The translations under genes were made by a program, and so were the position numbers. Positions 53,877-62,911 of a stretch of DNA of 64,000 bases are shown piece by piece. The notes under the pieces are model-generated. The model ran no database searches and was not told where the DNA came from. It saw only the letters and a program-made list of their open reading frames with translations. The DNA comes from Anaerocolumna sp. AGMB13025 (lineage in GTDB: Bacteria > Bacillota > Clostridia > Lachnospirales > Lachnospiraceae). The stretch covers positions 1,729,001 through 1,793,000 of the forward strand of contig NZ_CP121445.1 in the NCBI RefSeq assembly GCF_029689925.1. The letters are read 5' to 3'. Position 1 is the first letter of the stretch; each line of letters starts with the position of its first letter.

Positions 53877-53985
53877 GGTTGAAAGAAAATAAAAGAGTAG
53901 AAAGGATGCCACATTATGATTCTTTCAACCAGTTATATTTGTGGCAGTATCGCAAGTAAACTTGCGATATGCAATGGGTGTAAAA
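53877..53985 (+). repeat. Structured start-proximal element before GH2
   Basis: GGTTGAAAGAA pairs with TTCTTTCAACC, TGCCACA pairs with TGTGGCA in pseudoknot order, TATCGCAAG-TAAA-CTTGCGATA is the third stem, and TGCAATGGGTGTAAAA leads into ATG 53986. GGGAGGA lies just before it. A short frame from TTG 53879 starts LKENKRVERMP but is out of phase with the CGS...CNGC part by one base relative to the copy at 34093. Confidence 0.85.
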
Positions 53986-56900
53986 ATGAAATATTTATGG
54001 AATGATGAGTGGAAATTTACAAAACAGGATGTAGGAACCTCTCTTAAACGAATAAATGAGGAAGACATCCAGTGGCAGGTGGTTGATATACCTCATGACT
54101 GGCTGATTTATAATACTAAGGATTTGTACGAGACTGGTGAAGGCTGGTATAAAAAGAATTTGAAGGTAGAGGACCTTGATAATAAGCATTATTTTCTTTA
54201 TTTTGAAGGAGTCTATATGGATTCTACCGTATATGTGGGAAGCCGTATGGTGGGGGAATGGAAATATGGTTATTCCTCTTTTGAATTTGATATTACGGAT
54301 TATTTAGTACCAGGGGAAAACGAGATTAAAGTTCGGGTGGTTTACCAGAATCTAAATACCCGCTGGTATTCCGGCGCCGGTATCTACAGAAGTGTCTGGC
54401 TGAAGGTCACAGAACCGGTCCATTTCATTTCAGATGGTATCTATATAACTACCAGTAAGGAAGCAGAGGGCTGGAAGCTTGAGGTTGAATCAGAATTAAT
54501 CGATGAGTCTGGACTTTATAAGAAGGGTATCCTTAAGAATACAGTTTTTGATAAAGCAGGGAACACGGCAGCTGTCTTTCAGGAGGATATTGAATTAAAT
54601 AAAGAAGTTACAAGGTATACACAGGTTTTAACATTAAACAATCCCCTCCTTTGGAATCTCCATGAACCCAATTTGTATGAATTAAAGACAGAGATTTTCA
54701 TTGAGGAAAGCCAAGTGGATTCAGTAAGCCAGAAAGGTTCGGTAAGCCAGAAAGATTCAGTAAGCCAGAAAGATTCGCTAAACCAGAAAGATTCGGTAAG
54801 CCAGAAAGATTCAGTAAACCAGAAAGATTCAGTATGCAAGGCAGATTCAGTGAGCCAGAACTTTGGATTCCGTACCCTGCGGTTTGACAATAACGATGGC
54901 TTTTACCTGAATGAAAACCGGATTAAGCTTCACGGTGTATGCGAACACCATGACTTGGGAGCTTTGGGAGCGGCTGTTAACAAAGCTGCCCTTCGGAGAA
55001 AATTTATGATACTCAGGGAAATGGGGGTTAATGCAATCCGGACTTCCCATAACATGCCTGCGGTGGAATTAATGGATTTAGCGGATGAATTAGGGTTTTT
55101 AATTGTCTCAGAGGCTTTCGATATGTGGGAACGACCGAAGACAGAATATGATTACGCCAGGTTTTTCCTTACCTGGTGCCAAAGGGATGTAGCAAGTTGG
55201 ATTAGACGGGATAGAAACCATCCAAGCATTATTATGTGGAGTATTGGTAATGAGATTTATGATACTCATGCCAGTGAAAGAGGATTAGAAATAACCAAAA
55301 TGCTTCGGGATCTGGTTCTTAAGCACGACCCTAAGAAAAACGGCCAGGTAACGATAGGCTCTAATTATATGAAATGGGAGAATGCACAAAAATGTACCGA
55401 AGAACTTCCCATCGCAGGCTATAATTACGGGGAAGCCTTATATGAAGAACATCATAAAAAATATCCTCATTGGATTATCTATGGCAGTGAAACGGCATCT
55501 ACCATACAAAGCAGGGGCATCTATCATTTCCCGGCCAGTAATATACTTGTCACCCATGAAGACGAGCAATGCTCTTCTTTGGGAAATTGTTCAACCAATT
55601 GGGGCGCAAAAAATTCACAAAAAAATATAATAGATGACCGGGATGCAAAATTTTGTCTTGGACAGTTTATCTGGACCGGCTTTGACTACATAGGTGAGCC
55701 AACGCCTTACTTTACGAAGAATTCTTATTTCGGGCAGATCGATACCGCCGGTTTTCGAAAAGATGCCTTCCATATTTATCAGGCTGAATGGACTGATTAC
55801 AAAGTAAATCCTATGATACACCTTCTTCCCTTTTGGGACTTTAATAAAGGGCAGTTAATCGATATCAGAGTCTATTCTAATGCACCAAAAATAGAACTGT
55901 TCTTTCAGGATACTTCTTTAGGCGTGTTTTGTATTGATCATCAAAACGGAAAACAACTTAGCGGAGAATGGCAGATTCCCTATGAGCCGGGCATTATCAA
56001 AGCGGTAGCCTATGATGAAAATGACAGGGTTATAGCAACAGATATCCAAAGCTCCTTTGAGGATGCGGCAAATATTGTTTTAAAACCGGATAAAGCTGCA
56101 CTAAAGGCGGATGGTCTGGATATGGTCTTTGTAGAAATCTCCATGACCGATAAGGATGGAACTCCTGTCAGGAATGCTAATAACCGGGTGGAAGTAAGGG
56201 TAAGCGGTGCCGGAAGACTTGTAGGTCTGGACAATGGTGACAGCACGGACTATGATTCTTATAAAGGGACCAATAGAAGGTTATTCTCCGGAAAACTTCT
56301 TGCCATGATAGCGTCAAAGCAGGAGGCAGGCAGTATTACCTGCCAGGTTTCCTCACCGGGAATGGAAACAGAAGTCCTGCACTTAGAAGTCCTGCCCTGC
56401 AAAAAGATACCCGGAGTTTCCGCCGTAACTGAGAATACGCCGTCAGCAGAGGTGAAAGAAATACCGATCCGTAAAATTGAACTGGTAAACCAAGGGGTAA
56501 ACCATTTAACCAAAGAAAACCCAGAAACAATTGTATCTGCCAGGATACTTCCGGAAAATGCTACCTATGACGAGATTGAATGGAAAGTCATGACGGTAAA
56601 CGGCATTATTTCCAATATAGCCAGGGTAGAGACAAAAGGCAGGGAGGCAGTTATTACAGCACTCGGAGACGGTGAGTTCCGCCTTCTCGCTACTGCTAAA
56701 AACGGAAGTAAAAGTCCGAAGGTTATTTCGGAACTGGAATTTCAAATAACCGGTTTGGGTGAGGTTTTAATAAATCCATACCAGTTTGTCTCAGCCGGTC
56801 TTTACAACTATGGCAACAGAGAATTCCATAGCGGGCTGTTAGGGGGAGTAGCAACCGATGATACTTTGAACTATTTAGGCTTTAGGAATGTAGATTTTGG

Positions 56901-57531
56901 TGATTATGGATCAGATGAAATAACACTGCCAATCTATCATTTAAGCCATAATTCGACCCAGATTGAGTTCTGGGAGGGGATTCCGGGAGAGGAAGGTTCC
57001 AGGCTGCTTTTGGATACGGTATATGATAAGGATTTTATTTGGAATACGTATCAAACCGAGACTTATAAACTTCCCAAACGATTAAGAGGAATTACTACCT
57101 TTTGTATCGGGATAAAGGACAAATTAGATATCCAGGGCTTTACTTTTACTTATTATGAAAAGGCCTTTGCCAGACTATCAGCCAGGGAATACAGTAACAT
57201 ATATGGCGATTGTTTTACTGTTACAAAGGAAGCAATAGAAAAGATAGGAAATAATGTGGCCATTGATTTTAAGGATATGGATTTTGGAGACTGCGGTATA
57301 AAAAAAGTGGTTATCTGCGGAAAATCAAGAACGGATAATAACACCATAAACATTAATTTCGAAGGTGATGAATCGGAAGAAAGACAAAGTTTTGAGATTC
57401 CATATTCGGCTGATTATCAAGAATATGAATTCGAGGTAAATAAAGTTACTGGAAAACAGAAGGTAAGCTTTCTGTTTTTACCAGGCAGTAGTTTTGATTT
57501 TAAGTGGTTTCAATTTTATGGGGATGAATAA
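53986..57531 (+). CDS. GH2 beta-galactosidase-like enzyme with C-terminal Ig-like and CBM-like domains
   Basis: 1181 residues, no signal peptide. GH2 jelly-roll (1-150), Ig-like domain (150-300), TIM barrel with acid/base Glu423 in WSIGNEIYD and nucleophile Glu502 in YGSETAS. Then DUF4982-like (about 635-720), an invasin/GH2-domain-5-like part (730-815), a BIG2-like domain (830-920) and two CBM6/35-like sandwiches to the end. Residues 245-292 are eight copies of a DSVSQK-like hexapeptide inserted at the end of the Ig-like domain. Start at ATG 53986, immediately after the structured element; the frame is also open through the element from GTG 53941. Probably releases beta-galactose in the cytoplasm. 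Confidence 0.88.
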   Translation: MKYLWNDEWKFTKQDVGTSLKRINEEDIQWQVVDIPHDWLIYNTKDLYETGEGWYKKNLKVEDLDNKHYFLYFEGVYMDSTVYVGSRMVGEWKYGYSSFEFDITDYLVPGENEIKVRVVYQNLNTRWYSGAGIYRSVWLKVTEPVHFISDGIYITTSKEAEGWKLEVESELIDESGLYKKGILKNTVFDKAGNTAAVFQEDIELNKEVTRYTQVLTLNNPLLWNLHEPNLYELKTEIFIEESQVDSVSQKGSVSQKDSVSQKDSLNQKDSVSQKDSVNQKDSVCKADSVSQNFGFRTLRFDNNDGFYLNENRIKLHGVCEHHDLGALGAAVNKAALRRKFMILREMGVNAIRTSHNMPAVELMDLADELGFLIVSEAFDMWERPKTEYDYARFFLTWCQRDVASWIRRDRNHPSIIMWSIGNEIYDTHASERGLEITKMLRDLVLKHDPKKNGQVTIGSNYMKWENAQKCTEELPIAGYNYGEALYEEHHKKYPHWIIYGSETASTIQSRGIYHFPASNILVTHEDEQCSSLGNCSTNWGAKNSQKNIIDDRDAKFCLGQFIWTGFDYIGEPTPYFTKNSYFGQIDTAGFRKDAFHIYQAEWTDYKVNPMIHLLPFWDFNKGQLIDIRVYSNAPKIELFFQDTSLGVFCIDHQNGKQLSGEWQIPYEPGIIKAVAYDENDRVIATDIQSSFEDAANIVLKPDKAALKADGLDMVFVEISMTDKDGTPVRNANNRVEVRVSGAGRLVGLDNGDSTDYDSYKGTNRRLFSGKLLAMIASKQEAGSITCQVSSPGMETEVLHLEVLPCKKIPGVSAVTENTPSAEVKEIPIRKIELVNQGVNHLTKENPETIVSARILPENATYDEIEWKVMTVNGIISNIARVETKGREAVITALGDGEFRLLATAKNGSKSPKVISELEFQITGLGEVLINPYQFVSAGLYNYGNREFHSGLLGGVATDDTLNYLGFRNVDFGDYGSDEITLPIYHLSHNSTQIEFWEGIPGEEGSRLLLDTVYDKDFIWNTYQTETYKLPKRLRGITTFCIGIKDKLDIQGFTFTYYEKAFARLSAREYSNIYGDCFTVTKEAIEKIGNNVAIDFKDMDFGDCGIKKVVICGKSRTDNNTININFEGDESEERQSFEIPYSADYQEYEFEVNKVTGKQKVSFLFLPGSSFDFKWFQFYGDE
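54718..54861 (+). repeat. 18-bp in-frame tandem repeat inside GH2
   Basis: Eight units of AGATTCAGTAAGCCAGAA-like sequence, coding DSVSQK with variants GSVSQK, DSLNQK, DSVNQK, DSVCKA and a last DSVSQN that continues into the conserved FGFRTLRF strand. Only the last unit is expected from the family. Confidence 0.9.
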
Positions 57532-57624
57532 TTAACTTGGTATCTTATTAGGATTTGCCACAGTTTTATTAAAACATATTGAAGTTAAAGTCATATAGTA
57601 AGGATAAGTAAATCATAAATTAAG

Positions 57625-57697
57625 CAGGGGATTGTTGCAAAAAAGAATCCGCATTCTCTTCCTGGTAATTTGCAGTTTGGATTTTGCAACAACCTCT
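57625..57697. mobile_element. MITE-like hairpin, copy 3 (internally deleted)
   Basis: GGGGATTGTTGCAAAA and TTTTGCAACAACCTCT form the arms; the stretch AATCCGCATTCTCTTCCTGG corresponds to the right arm of copy 2 (AATCCTTATTCTCTTACAGG). Followed by TTTGGTTTTTTATT, so it could also terminate GH2 transcription, 94 bases after the GH2 stop. Confidence 0.6.
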
Positions 57698-57705
57698 TTG
57701 GTTTT

Positions 57706-57969
57706 TTATTGATTTCTTTGTTGATTTTTTTGTTGCTTGGTCATAATTTTCAACACATGAAGCAATTCATTATAAAGACTTTCCGAAGCTTTTTCCAATT
57801 TCTTATTTTTGCAGATAACACCAATCATTAAGCCAAATTCTATATCGGATAATTTCCGTCTGATTGTCATAGCTGGAACTGGTTCTATGGCAGCAGCAGG
57901 TAGGATGGAACAGCCAATACCGGCTTGAACAAACTGAATAATAGTTCTTCCGTCATTGAATAAGAAATA
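57706..57969 (-). pseudogene. LysR-type regulator C-terminal remnant
   Basis: The minus strand reads TIIQFVQAGIGCSILPAAA followed by a helical tail ending in a lysine/glutamine-rich stretch and a stop. The first part is the end of a LysR substrate-binding domain. The frame is closed by a stop just upstream and the helix-turn-helix is missing, so only about 85 codons of a roughly 300-codon gene remain, adjacent to a MITE-like element. Confidence 0.75.
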
Positions 57970-58009
57970 CTACGTATGAAAGCAATCCTATTATGATATT
58001 CAAAAACAT

Positions 58010-58058
58010 TTTTTTGCCCTTGATGTCCAAATATCTTCGGATATGCAAGGGCAAAAAA
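58010..58058. terminator. Hairpin at the end of the ICMT-like gene
   Basis: TTTTTTGCCCTTG and CAAGGGCAAAAAA are perfect complements separated by 23 bases that also partly pair (TCC...GGA). Lies 16 bases past the stop codon of the minus-strand methyltransferase gene. Long A/T tails on both arms allow termination in either direction. Confidence 0.6.
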
Positions 58059-58073
58059 GAATGATTTAGATAT

Positions 58074-58667
58074 TTAAAAAAATAAAAAATAGCGTCCAAC
58101 CGACTTTTTATAATCCAGATAATCCTTCCCAAATACCTCGGGCAGAAACTTTTCCTCTTCTGATATCTGAAGATGCAGCATAGTAATGCAAAACACCGCT
58201 AAAACAATCTGAAGCGGATTGGAGTATGCCAGGGCAAATCCAAGGTAGAACAAATCAAAGCCTAAAAAAGCCGGATTACGGCTGATACGGTATATTCCAT
58301 TTCTCACAAGTTTTGTGTGTTGCGACGCATCCACACCTGCACGCCAGCTGTTTTTCATAGTTATCATGGCGGTAATGAAAACAGCAACGCCTATAAAGGA
58401 AATGAATAACCAGGTATATTGCATCCGGTTAGACCAGCTAAACAGATTAATTCCTTCGCCATTGTATAAACTAAAGATCTGTACTCCCGCCATCGAAAAG
58501 GTGGCAGCCTTAAGGAGTTTTTCAATGATAAGAGTCTGCTTCGGTTTATTGCCTCGTCCCAGCCGGTCACTTGCTATCCCCTGTTGTTTCAGCAACAGCT
58601 GTTTGCTCAAATAACTTCCATAAAACAATATAAAAACCCAAAAACCTAAATTACATAATATGCTCAT
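58074..58667 (-). CDS. ICMT-family (isoprenylcysteine carboxyl methyltransferase-like) membrane methyltransferase
   Basis: 197 residues with four to five membrane helices. Signature region near the C-terminus: LVRNGIYRISRNPAFLGFDLFYLGFALAY and ISEEEKFLPEVFGKDYLDYKKSVGRYF, the SAM-binding part of the ICMT/phospholipid methyltransferase group. Substrate in bacteria is generally unknown. ATG 58667 is preceded by AAGGAGG on the minus strand. Its promoter region (58842-59030) holds ArsR-type palindromes matching the promoter beside the arsR gene at 63151, so metal or stress control is likely. Confidence 0.8.
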   Translation of the reverse strand: MSILCNLGFWVFILFYGSYLSKQLLLKQQGIASDRLGRGNKPKQTLIIEKLLKAATFSMAGVQIFSLYNGEGINLFSWSNRMQYTWLFISFIGVAVFITAMITMKNSWRAGVDASQHTKLVRNGIYRISRNPAFLGFDLFYLGFALAYSNPLQIVLAVFCITMLHLQISEEEKFLPEVFGKDYLDYKKSVGRYFLFF

Positions 58668-58841
58668 ACATATCCTCCTTGTGCTAATACAATCTGTAAG
58701 TTCTAATACTTTCTGTAACTTAAATATTCATTTCGGAATCAAGTCCGCCAATAATTATATCAATTATGGTATATTCTCTCTGAAGGGTTAACAGTTCAAT
58801 TACCGTTCCTGCAAAAAATTGTTAATTTGTTACTAAACTGC

Positions 58842-58992
58842 AATGCAGTTAAGCGAATACAATGCAGTTGAGCGAATACAATGCAGTTGAGCGAATGCAA
58901 TGCAGTAGAACGAAAGATATACTGTTGAGCAACTGCAATACAGTTGAGCAAATGCATACGGTTGAGCGACTATAATACAGTTGAACAACCAC
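58842..58992 (-). promoter_or_regulatory. Array of eight ArsR-like half-sites, 19-bp period, in the ICMT leader
   Basis: CAGTTGAGC-like words occur near 58846, 58865, 58884, 58903, 58922, 58941, 58960 and 58978, joined by GAATACAATG-type spacers, giving a 19-bp tandem repeat. It lies between the promoter at 58979-59030 and the ICMT gene, so it is transcribed on the minus strand. All half-sites point the same way except the last, which forms a palindrome. Confidence 0.8.
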
Positions 58993-59030
58993 TCAACTGT
59001 ATTATAATTGAACATATATTCAACTGTCAA
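58979..59030 (-). promoter_or_regulatory. ArsR-type promoter for the ICMT-like gene
   Basis: On the minus strand TTGACA (59025-59030), 18-base spacer, TATAAT (59001-59006). The spacer holds GTTGAATATATGTTCAAT, a 5-6-5 palindrome, and AGTTGA-N8-TCAACT (58979-58998) lies just after the -10. The same -35, spacing, -10 and operator placement are found at 63928-63987. Confidence 0.85.
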
Positions 59031-59574
59031 GAGGTTTTTTATGCGATATATAATACAGAAGCAGCAAAAATTTTAATGAATTTAACAATCACGCTCAATC
59101 GATACTTATCTAAAATATATTGTAAAATTATGTATAAGGCAGTATAATATTACTGACATCCAAAGTGACTAGAAACTAAGAGACACAAAATTAGGTATAC
59201 CATCAGAAGATTCTTATGCAGCGGGCTGAATAAAGCAGCTACAATCATTAATTAATCCCCTTTTTCTTAATTTTAGTTTATCAGCAAAAAAAACATGACC
59301 AGAATAGGGGATGAAAATCTCATTCTGTTACCAAGGCATCTTAGAGAATACAAAAATCAAAAATACAAAGGCTCATTCTAAATTCATTCATAACATATGG
59401 AGCCGACTTACTTCTGAAAAGGATAAGCGATAGATATCCTTTTTTATCAGCTCGTAAAAGCTGAATTTGAACAAATATACTAGTATTGGTTAATATATCT
59501 GTCATGACGATGCTGGTGTGTTAACTTTGAAAAGTACACTTATGTGCAATAAGTAAGAATTGGAGGTGACTAAA
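59031..59574. other. Intergenic stretch, nothing recognised
   Basis: About 540 bases of AT-rich sequence between the ICMT promoter and a small open frame. No convincing gene, tRNA or hairpin was seen. Confidence 0.4.
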
Positions 59575-59628
59575 ATGATCATCTGTCATCGGCTTGTAAA
59601 CTGGTTGATGGTTTGTTGTGTTTTATAG
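59575..59628 (+). CDS. Possible 17-residue leader peptide
   Basis: ATG 59575 stands 8 bases after a good ribosome site (TTGGAGGTG) and codes MIICHRLVNWLMVCCVL before a TAG, 65 bases ahead of the orphan response regulator gene. Hydrophobic and cysteine-containing. A strong ribosome site on so short a frame suggests a leader peptide or small protein. Confidence 0.35.
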   Translation: MIICHRLVNWLMVCCVL

Positions 59629-59693
59629 GTATCTATATTAATTTTGGGGAGCAATAGTAACATTAAATATTAAAATACCGAGGGGGTATAAAT

Positions 59694-61397
59694 ATGTACA
59701 GATTACTGATTGTGGATGAAGAAGAATTTATTGTAAACGGGTTATATGAAGTATTTATAAACAAAAATATGGATTTAGATGTCTATAAGGCATATTCCGG
59801 GGAAGAAGCAATAAAATGGCTGAACAGAACTAGAATTGATATCGTGCTTACAGGTATACGAATACCTGAGATTGATGGTTTGCAATTACGGGATGTAATA
59901 TATAGAAATTGGCCTCAATGCAGGGTTATATTTCTTACCCGTTATAATGAATTCAAATATATATATAAAGCAAATCAGCACAATGGCATAAGTTATATCG
60001 GAAAAACAGAAAAACACGAGAAGCTGATAAAAGCTGTTGAAAATGCCATTAAAGACATACAGAATGGGATAAACATAGAGAAATTGATCCATATGGCTAA
60101 CGAACAGATGAATATGGCGCTGGAGTTATTTCAGAAGGACTTCTTTTTACATTTGCTCCACGAAGATCCGCCGGAAAATATAACGAGGTCCCAATTTGAA
60201 CAACTAGAAATTACAATGAATCCGGACAAGCCGGTATTATTGCTGTTGGGTCATGTTGACAATTTTCCGACTGATTTATCCTATAGCAGCAAAATGCAAT
60301 ACCTGTACTCCATAAGGCTAATGATTGACCAGTATCTGAACACCAGGATTACAAGTGTCTGTGTAATGGACGAAAGTTATAGATTTGTTTTGTTCCTGCA
60401 ACCAAAGGATTTACTTAAAGTAAGCCAGCTTCAAACAGAATTGATTGCTGATTATAAAAAAACAATTTCATTCCTAAAAGGAACCCTTGAGGTGATTCAG
60501 TCTGTTTGCCGGGAGTCTCTAGATACCTCCATCAGCTTTGTATTAAGTGGTGAACCCTGCAGGTGGGAGCACCTATCAAAAAAATATTATTCCCTGAATC
60601 AATTACTGAATTACCGAATCGGCTCAAATATAGAAATGCTATTAGTAGATAATGAACTGAAAAGCGATATTATCAATACCAGTTCGGAGGTACCTGAACT
60701 GGAAGCCGATATCAAAGTACTGGAGCTGCTGATTAGGCAGCAGAGACTGGAAACCATTGAATTATATCTTGAGTCAGGACAAAAGGACAAGTTTTTTGAA
60801 ACCTTAACAGAATGGGTCTTACCTTTAAAAGTAATGAAGAGTAAAAACAGCAATGCAGCAATAGAAGCCTATTATAGGATTTCTTTAACTCTTTTGTCTT
60901 ATATCAACCGCTGCAAGCTTACCGAAAAAATCGCCTTCCACCTCGATCAGAACAGACTGATGCGAATCGATAAATTTGAATCCTGGGAAGAGGCGGTGGC
61001 TTACCTATATCAACTATCCGATCTGATTTTCTCGCTCCAGAGCGAAGAGCAAAAAAAGAGAGCGGATAAAGCAATCAGCTATTTACAACAATTCATTGAG
61101 GAGCATATGGATGAAGATCTTTCTCTGGTAAGACTTGCAGAGCAGGTTTACTTAAATCCATCCTACCTATCCAGACTTTACAAACAGGTTCTGGGGGTTA
61201 ACATTTCTGATTTCATAGACAGTGTCCGTATAAAAAGAGCGAAGGAACTATTGGAAAATGAAAATGTTAAAATCTACGAAGTTGCTAAAATGGTCGGTTA
61301 CGAAACAGCAGCCTCTTTCACTAGATTTTTTAGGAAAGCTACCGGTCGTTCACCACAAGAATATCATATTGAAGTATTATCAAGCAAACATGAGTAA
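59694..61397 (+). CDS. Orphan YesN-like regulator with degenerate receiver (Asp replaced)
   Basis: 567 residues. Receiver-like domain (1-120), long helical middle, and C-terminal AraC domain (LVRLAEQVYLNPSYLSRLYK, VAKMVGYETAASFTRFFRK). In the receiver the phosphoacceptor position reads VLTGIRIPEIDG, with Gly54 where Asp is expected; the acidic pair is VDEE and the conserved KP is KT. It therefore cannot be phosphorylated in the normal way and has no kinase gene beside it. It may be controlled by ligand, level or an unlinked partner. The GH10 xylanase gene follows at 61766 and is the obvious candidate target. Confidence 0.88.
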   Translation: MYRLLIVDEEEFIVNGLYEVFINKNMDLDVYKAYSGEEAIKWLNRTRIDIVLTGIRIPEIDGLQLRDVIYRNWPQCRVIFLTRYNEFKYIYKANQHNGISYIGKTEKHEKLIKAVENAIKDIQNGINIEKLIHMANEQMNMALELFQKDFFLHLLHEDPPENITRSQFEQLEITMNPDKPVLLLLGHVDNFPTDLSYSSKMQYLYSIRLMIDQYLNTRITSVCVMDESYRFVLFLQPKDLLKVSQLQTELIADYKKTISFLKGTLEVIQSVCRESLDTSISFVLSGEPCRWEHLSKKYYSLNQLLNYRIGSNIEMLLVDNELKSDIINTSSEVPELEADIKVLELLIRQQRLETIELYLESGQKDKFFETLTEWVLPLKVMKSKNSNAAIEAYYRISLTLLSYINRCKLTEKIAFHLDQNRLMRIDKFESWEEAVAYLYQLSDLIFSLQSEEQKKRADKAISYLQQFIEEHMDEDLSLVRLAEQVYLNPSYLSRLYKQVLGVNISDFIDSVRIKRAKELLENENVKIYEVAKMVGYETAASFTRFFRKATGRSPQEYHIEVLSSKHE

Positions 61398-61765
61398 AGC
61401 TGTTAAGGTAAGAAGACACGTTCTTACAAATGGGTAAATAAAAGAGAACGAAGTAAAAATATGTCTATAGTAATGAAGTATGGCAAAGTTTATTATGTAA
61501 TTATAAAGAAACTGATCGGTGCAGTAGGTTTCCTTGTGATTGTCTAAATTGTACCTGATAGTTATTATGTGAAGTGATTGAAGTACGGCATTACAAGCCG
61601 CCTGTTCTTAAAAGACCCAATGGTAACAACTCAACTGGTTCGACAGAATGATAACAGGATTAGTGCTAATTTACGCGAAATATTATTCTATAAGGGGGGG
61701 ATGGAAGAGTTTATTTACGCGGTACAAAAAGTTATTATATTAAAAATAAGAATGGAGGGTATTAA
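61398..61765. other. Leader region of the GH10 gene
   Basis: 368 bases. A 66-codon frame at 61578-61778 has no recognisable family and overlaps the xylanase start, so it is not called. Probably the xylanase promoter and leader; no clear operator found. Confidence 0.35.
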
Positions 61766-62836
61766 ATGTTTAATATGAGAAATAATCACAAATTTAGAAG
61801 CTTTCATCTTCTGGTAATCGCGCTTTTGGTTTTATGTTTTGTAAGCAGCAGCTTTGGACCAACAGTCAAGGCGGCTATGGCTACAGGCAAGCAAAAATGG
61901 GTTGGCAATATCTGGTATGACGGGAATCCGCCTACCCGCTTTGCTGACTACTGGAACCAGCTGACTCCTGAAAATGCCACTAAGTGGGCATCCTGTGAAC
62001 CACAGCAGGGCTCCTACAATTTTGGTACTGCCAAGTCAATGTATAATTACTGCAAATCCAACAAGATTCCATTTAAGTTCCATACCTTAGTGTGGGGAGC
62101 ACAATACCCGAGCTGGGTAAACAATCTCTCCTCCGCCAACAGAAAAACGGCAGTTGAAAATTGGATAAAAGCTGCCGGCCAGAATTTTCCCAATGCAGAA
62201 TTTGTCGATGTTGTAAACGAAGCTATGCCGGGACATAATCCTCCCAGCTGGAAAAATGATATAGGTGGTGACAACGGCCTGTATGGAACTGGTTGGGATT
62301 GGGTTGTATGGTCATTTGAAAAAGCCCGTCAGTATTTCCCAAATTCAAAGCTTTTAATTAATGACTATAACATTTTAACCGACAATTACAGCAGCATCGA
62401 TACTTACCTTAAAGTTATTAATATATTAAAATCCAGAGGACTTATTGATGGTATCGGCTGTCAAGCCCATGGTCTTGAAACCGTCAATGTCGCTAATGTC
62501 AAGGCAAAACTGGACAGGCTTGGAGCTACAGGGCTGCCGATTTATATTTCTGAACTGGATCTTAATATTGCCGATGATACTACCCAGAAAAATAAGATGC
62601 AGGAGCTTTTCCCGGTACTCTATCAGCATGCATCCGTAAAAGGTGTTACTTTCTGGGGATATGCACAGGGTCATACCTGGATTGCCAATTCTTATCTGCT
62701 GCGCAGTAATGGTACCGAAAGACCTGCACTTACCTGGTTGAAGCAGTACCTAAGTTCTTCCTCCCTTGCTGTACAGGATGATTATGAGACTATATCCCAA
62801 AGCGGTTCTGATGCCGCACCCCCTATAACCGAATAG
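61766..62836 (+). CDS. Secreted GH10 endo-beta-1,4-xylanase
   Basis: 356 residues. Signal peptide to about residue 36 (PTVKAAM). GH10 barrel: ENATKWASCEP, FKFHTLVWGAQ, acid/base Glu152 in DVVNEAMPG, nucleophile Glu263 in YISELDLN, and GVTFWGYAQGHTW. The barrel is complete; it is followed by a serine-rich linker and an acidic stretch that stops at residue 356, where many clostridial GH10 enzymes go on to a carbohydrate-binding module. Start ATG 61766 after TGGAGGG. Cleaves xylan outside the cell; released hydroxycinnamates may be handled by PadC. Confidence 0.94.
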   Translation: MFNMRNNHKFRSFHLLVIALLVLCFVSSSFGPTVKAAMATGKQKWVGNIWYDGNPPTRFADYWNQLTPENATKWASCEPQQGSYNFGTAKSMYNYCKSNKIPFKFHTLVWGAQYPSWVNNLSSANRKTAVENWIKAAGQNFPNAEFVDVVNEAMPGHNPPSWKNDIGGDNGLYGTGWDWVVWSFEKARQYFPNSKLLINDYNILTDNYSSIDTYLKVINILKSRGLIDGIGCQAHGLETVNVANVKAKLDRLGATGLPIYISELDLNIADDTTQKNKMQELFPVLYQHASVKGVTFWGYAQGHTWIANSYLLRSNGTERPALTWLKQYLSSSSLAVQDDYETISQSGSDAAPPITE

Positions 62837-62869
62837 CCTTATATGAAACTCCTGAACATTTTCCCAAAA

Positions 62870-62911
62870 CCGGAATCACAAAGTAGTGCTTAGAATAGAG
62901 GGTGATTCCGG
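62870..62911 (+). terminator. Hairpin after GH10
   Basis: CCGGAATCAC and GTGATTCCGG, perfect 10-bp complement with a 22-base loop, 33 bases after the stop codon. No T run follows. Confidence 0.5.

Noticed and set aside
58842..58992. Possible CRISPR array or coding repeat (65-codon minus frame)
   Set aside because: The period is 19 bp with no spacer/repeat division, and the words match the neighbouring operator; the frame has no ribosome site and codes only repetitive sequence.
59031..59574. Search for tRNA or rRNA genes in the long gaps
   Set aside because: No cloverleaf arms, CCA-proximal GTTCGANTC box or rRNA-like conserved stretch was seen here or in the other intergenic regions.
61578..61778. 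66-codon frame before GH10
   Set aside because: Overlaps the GH10 start, lacks a ribosome site and shows no family features.
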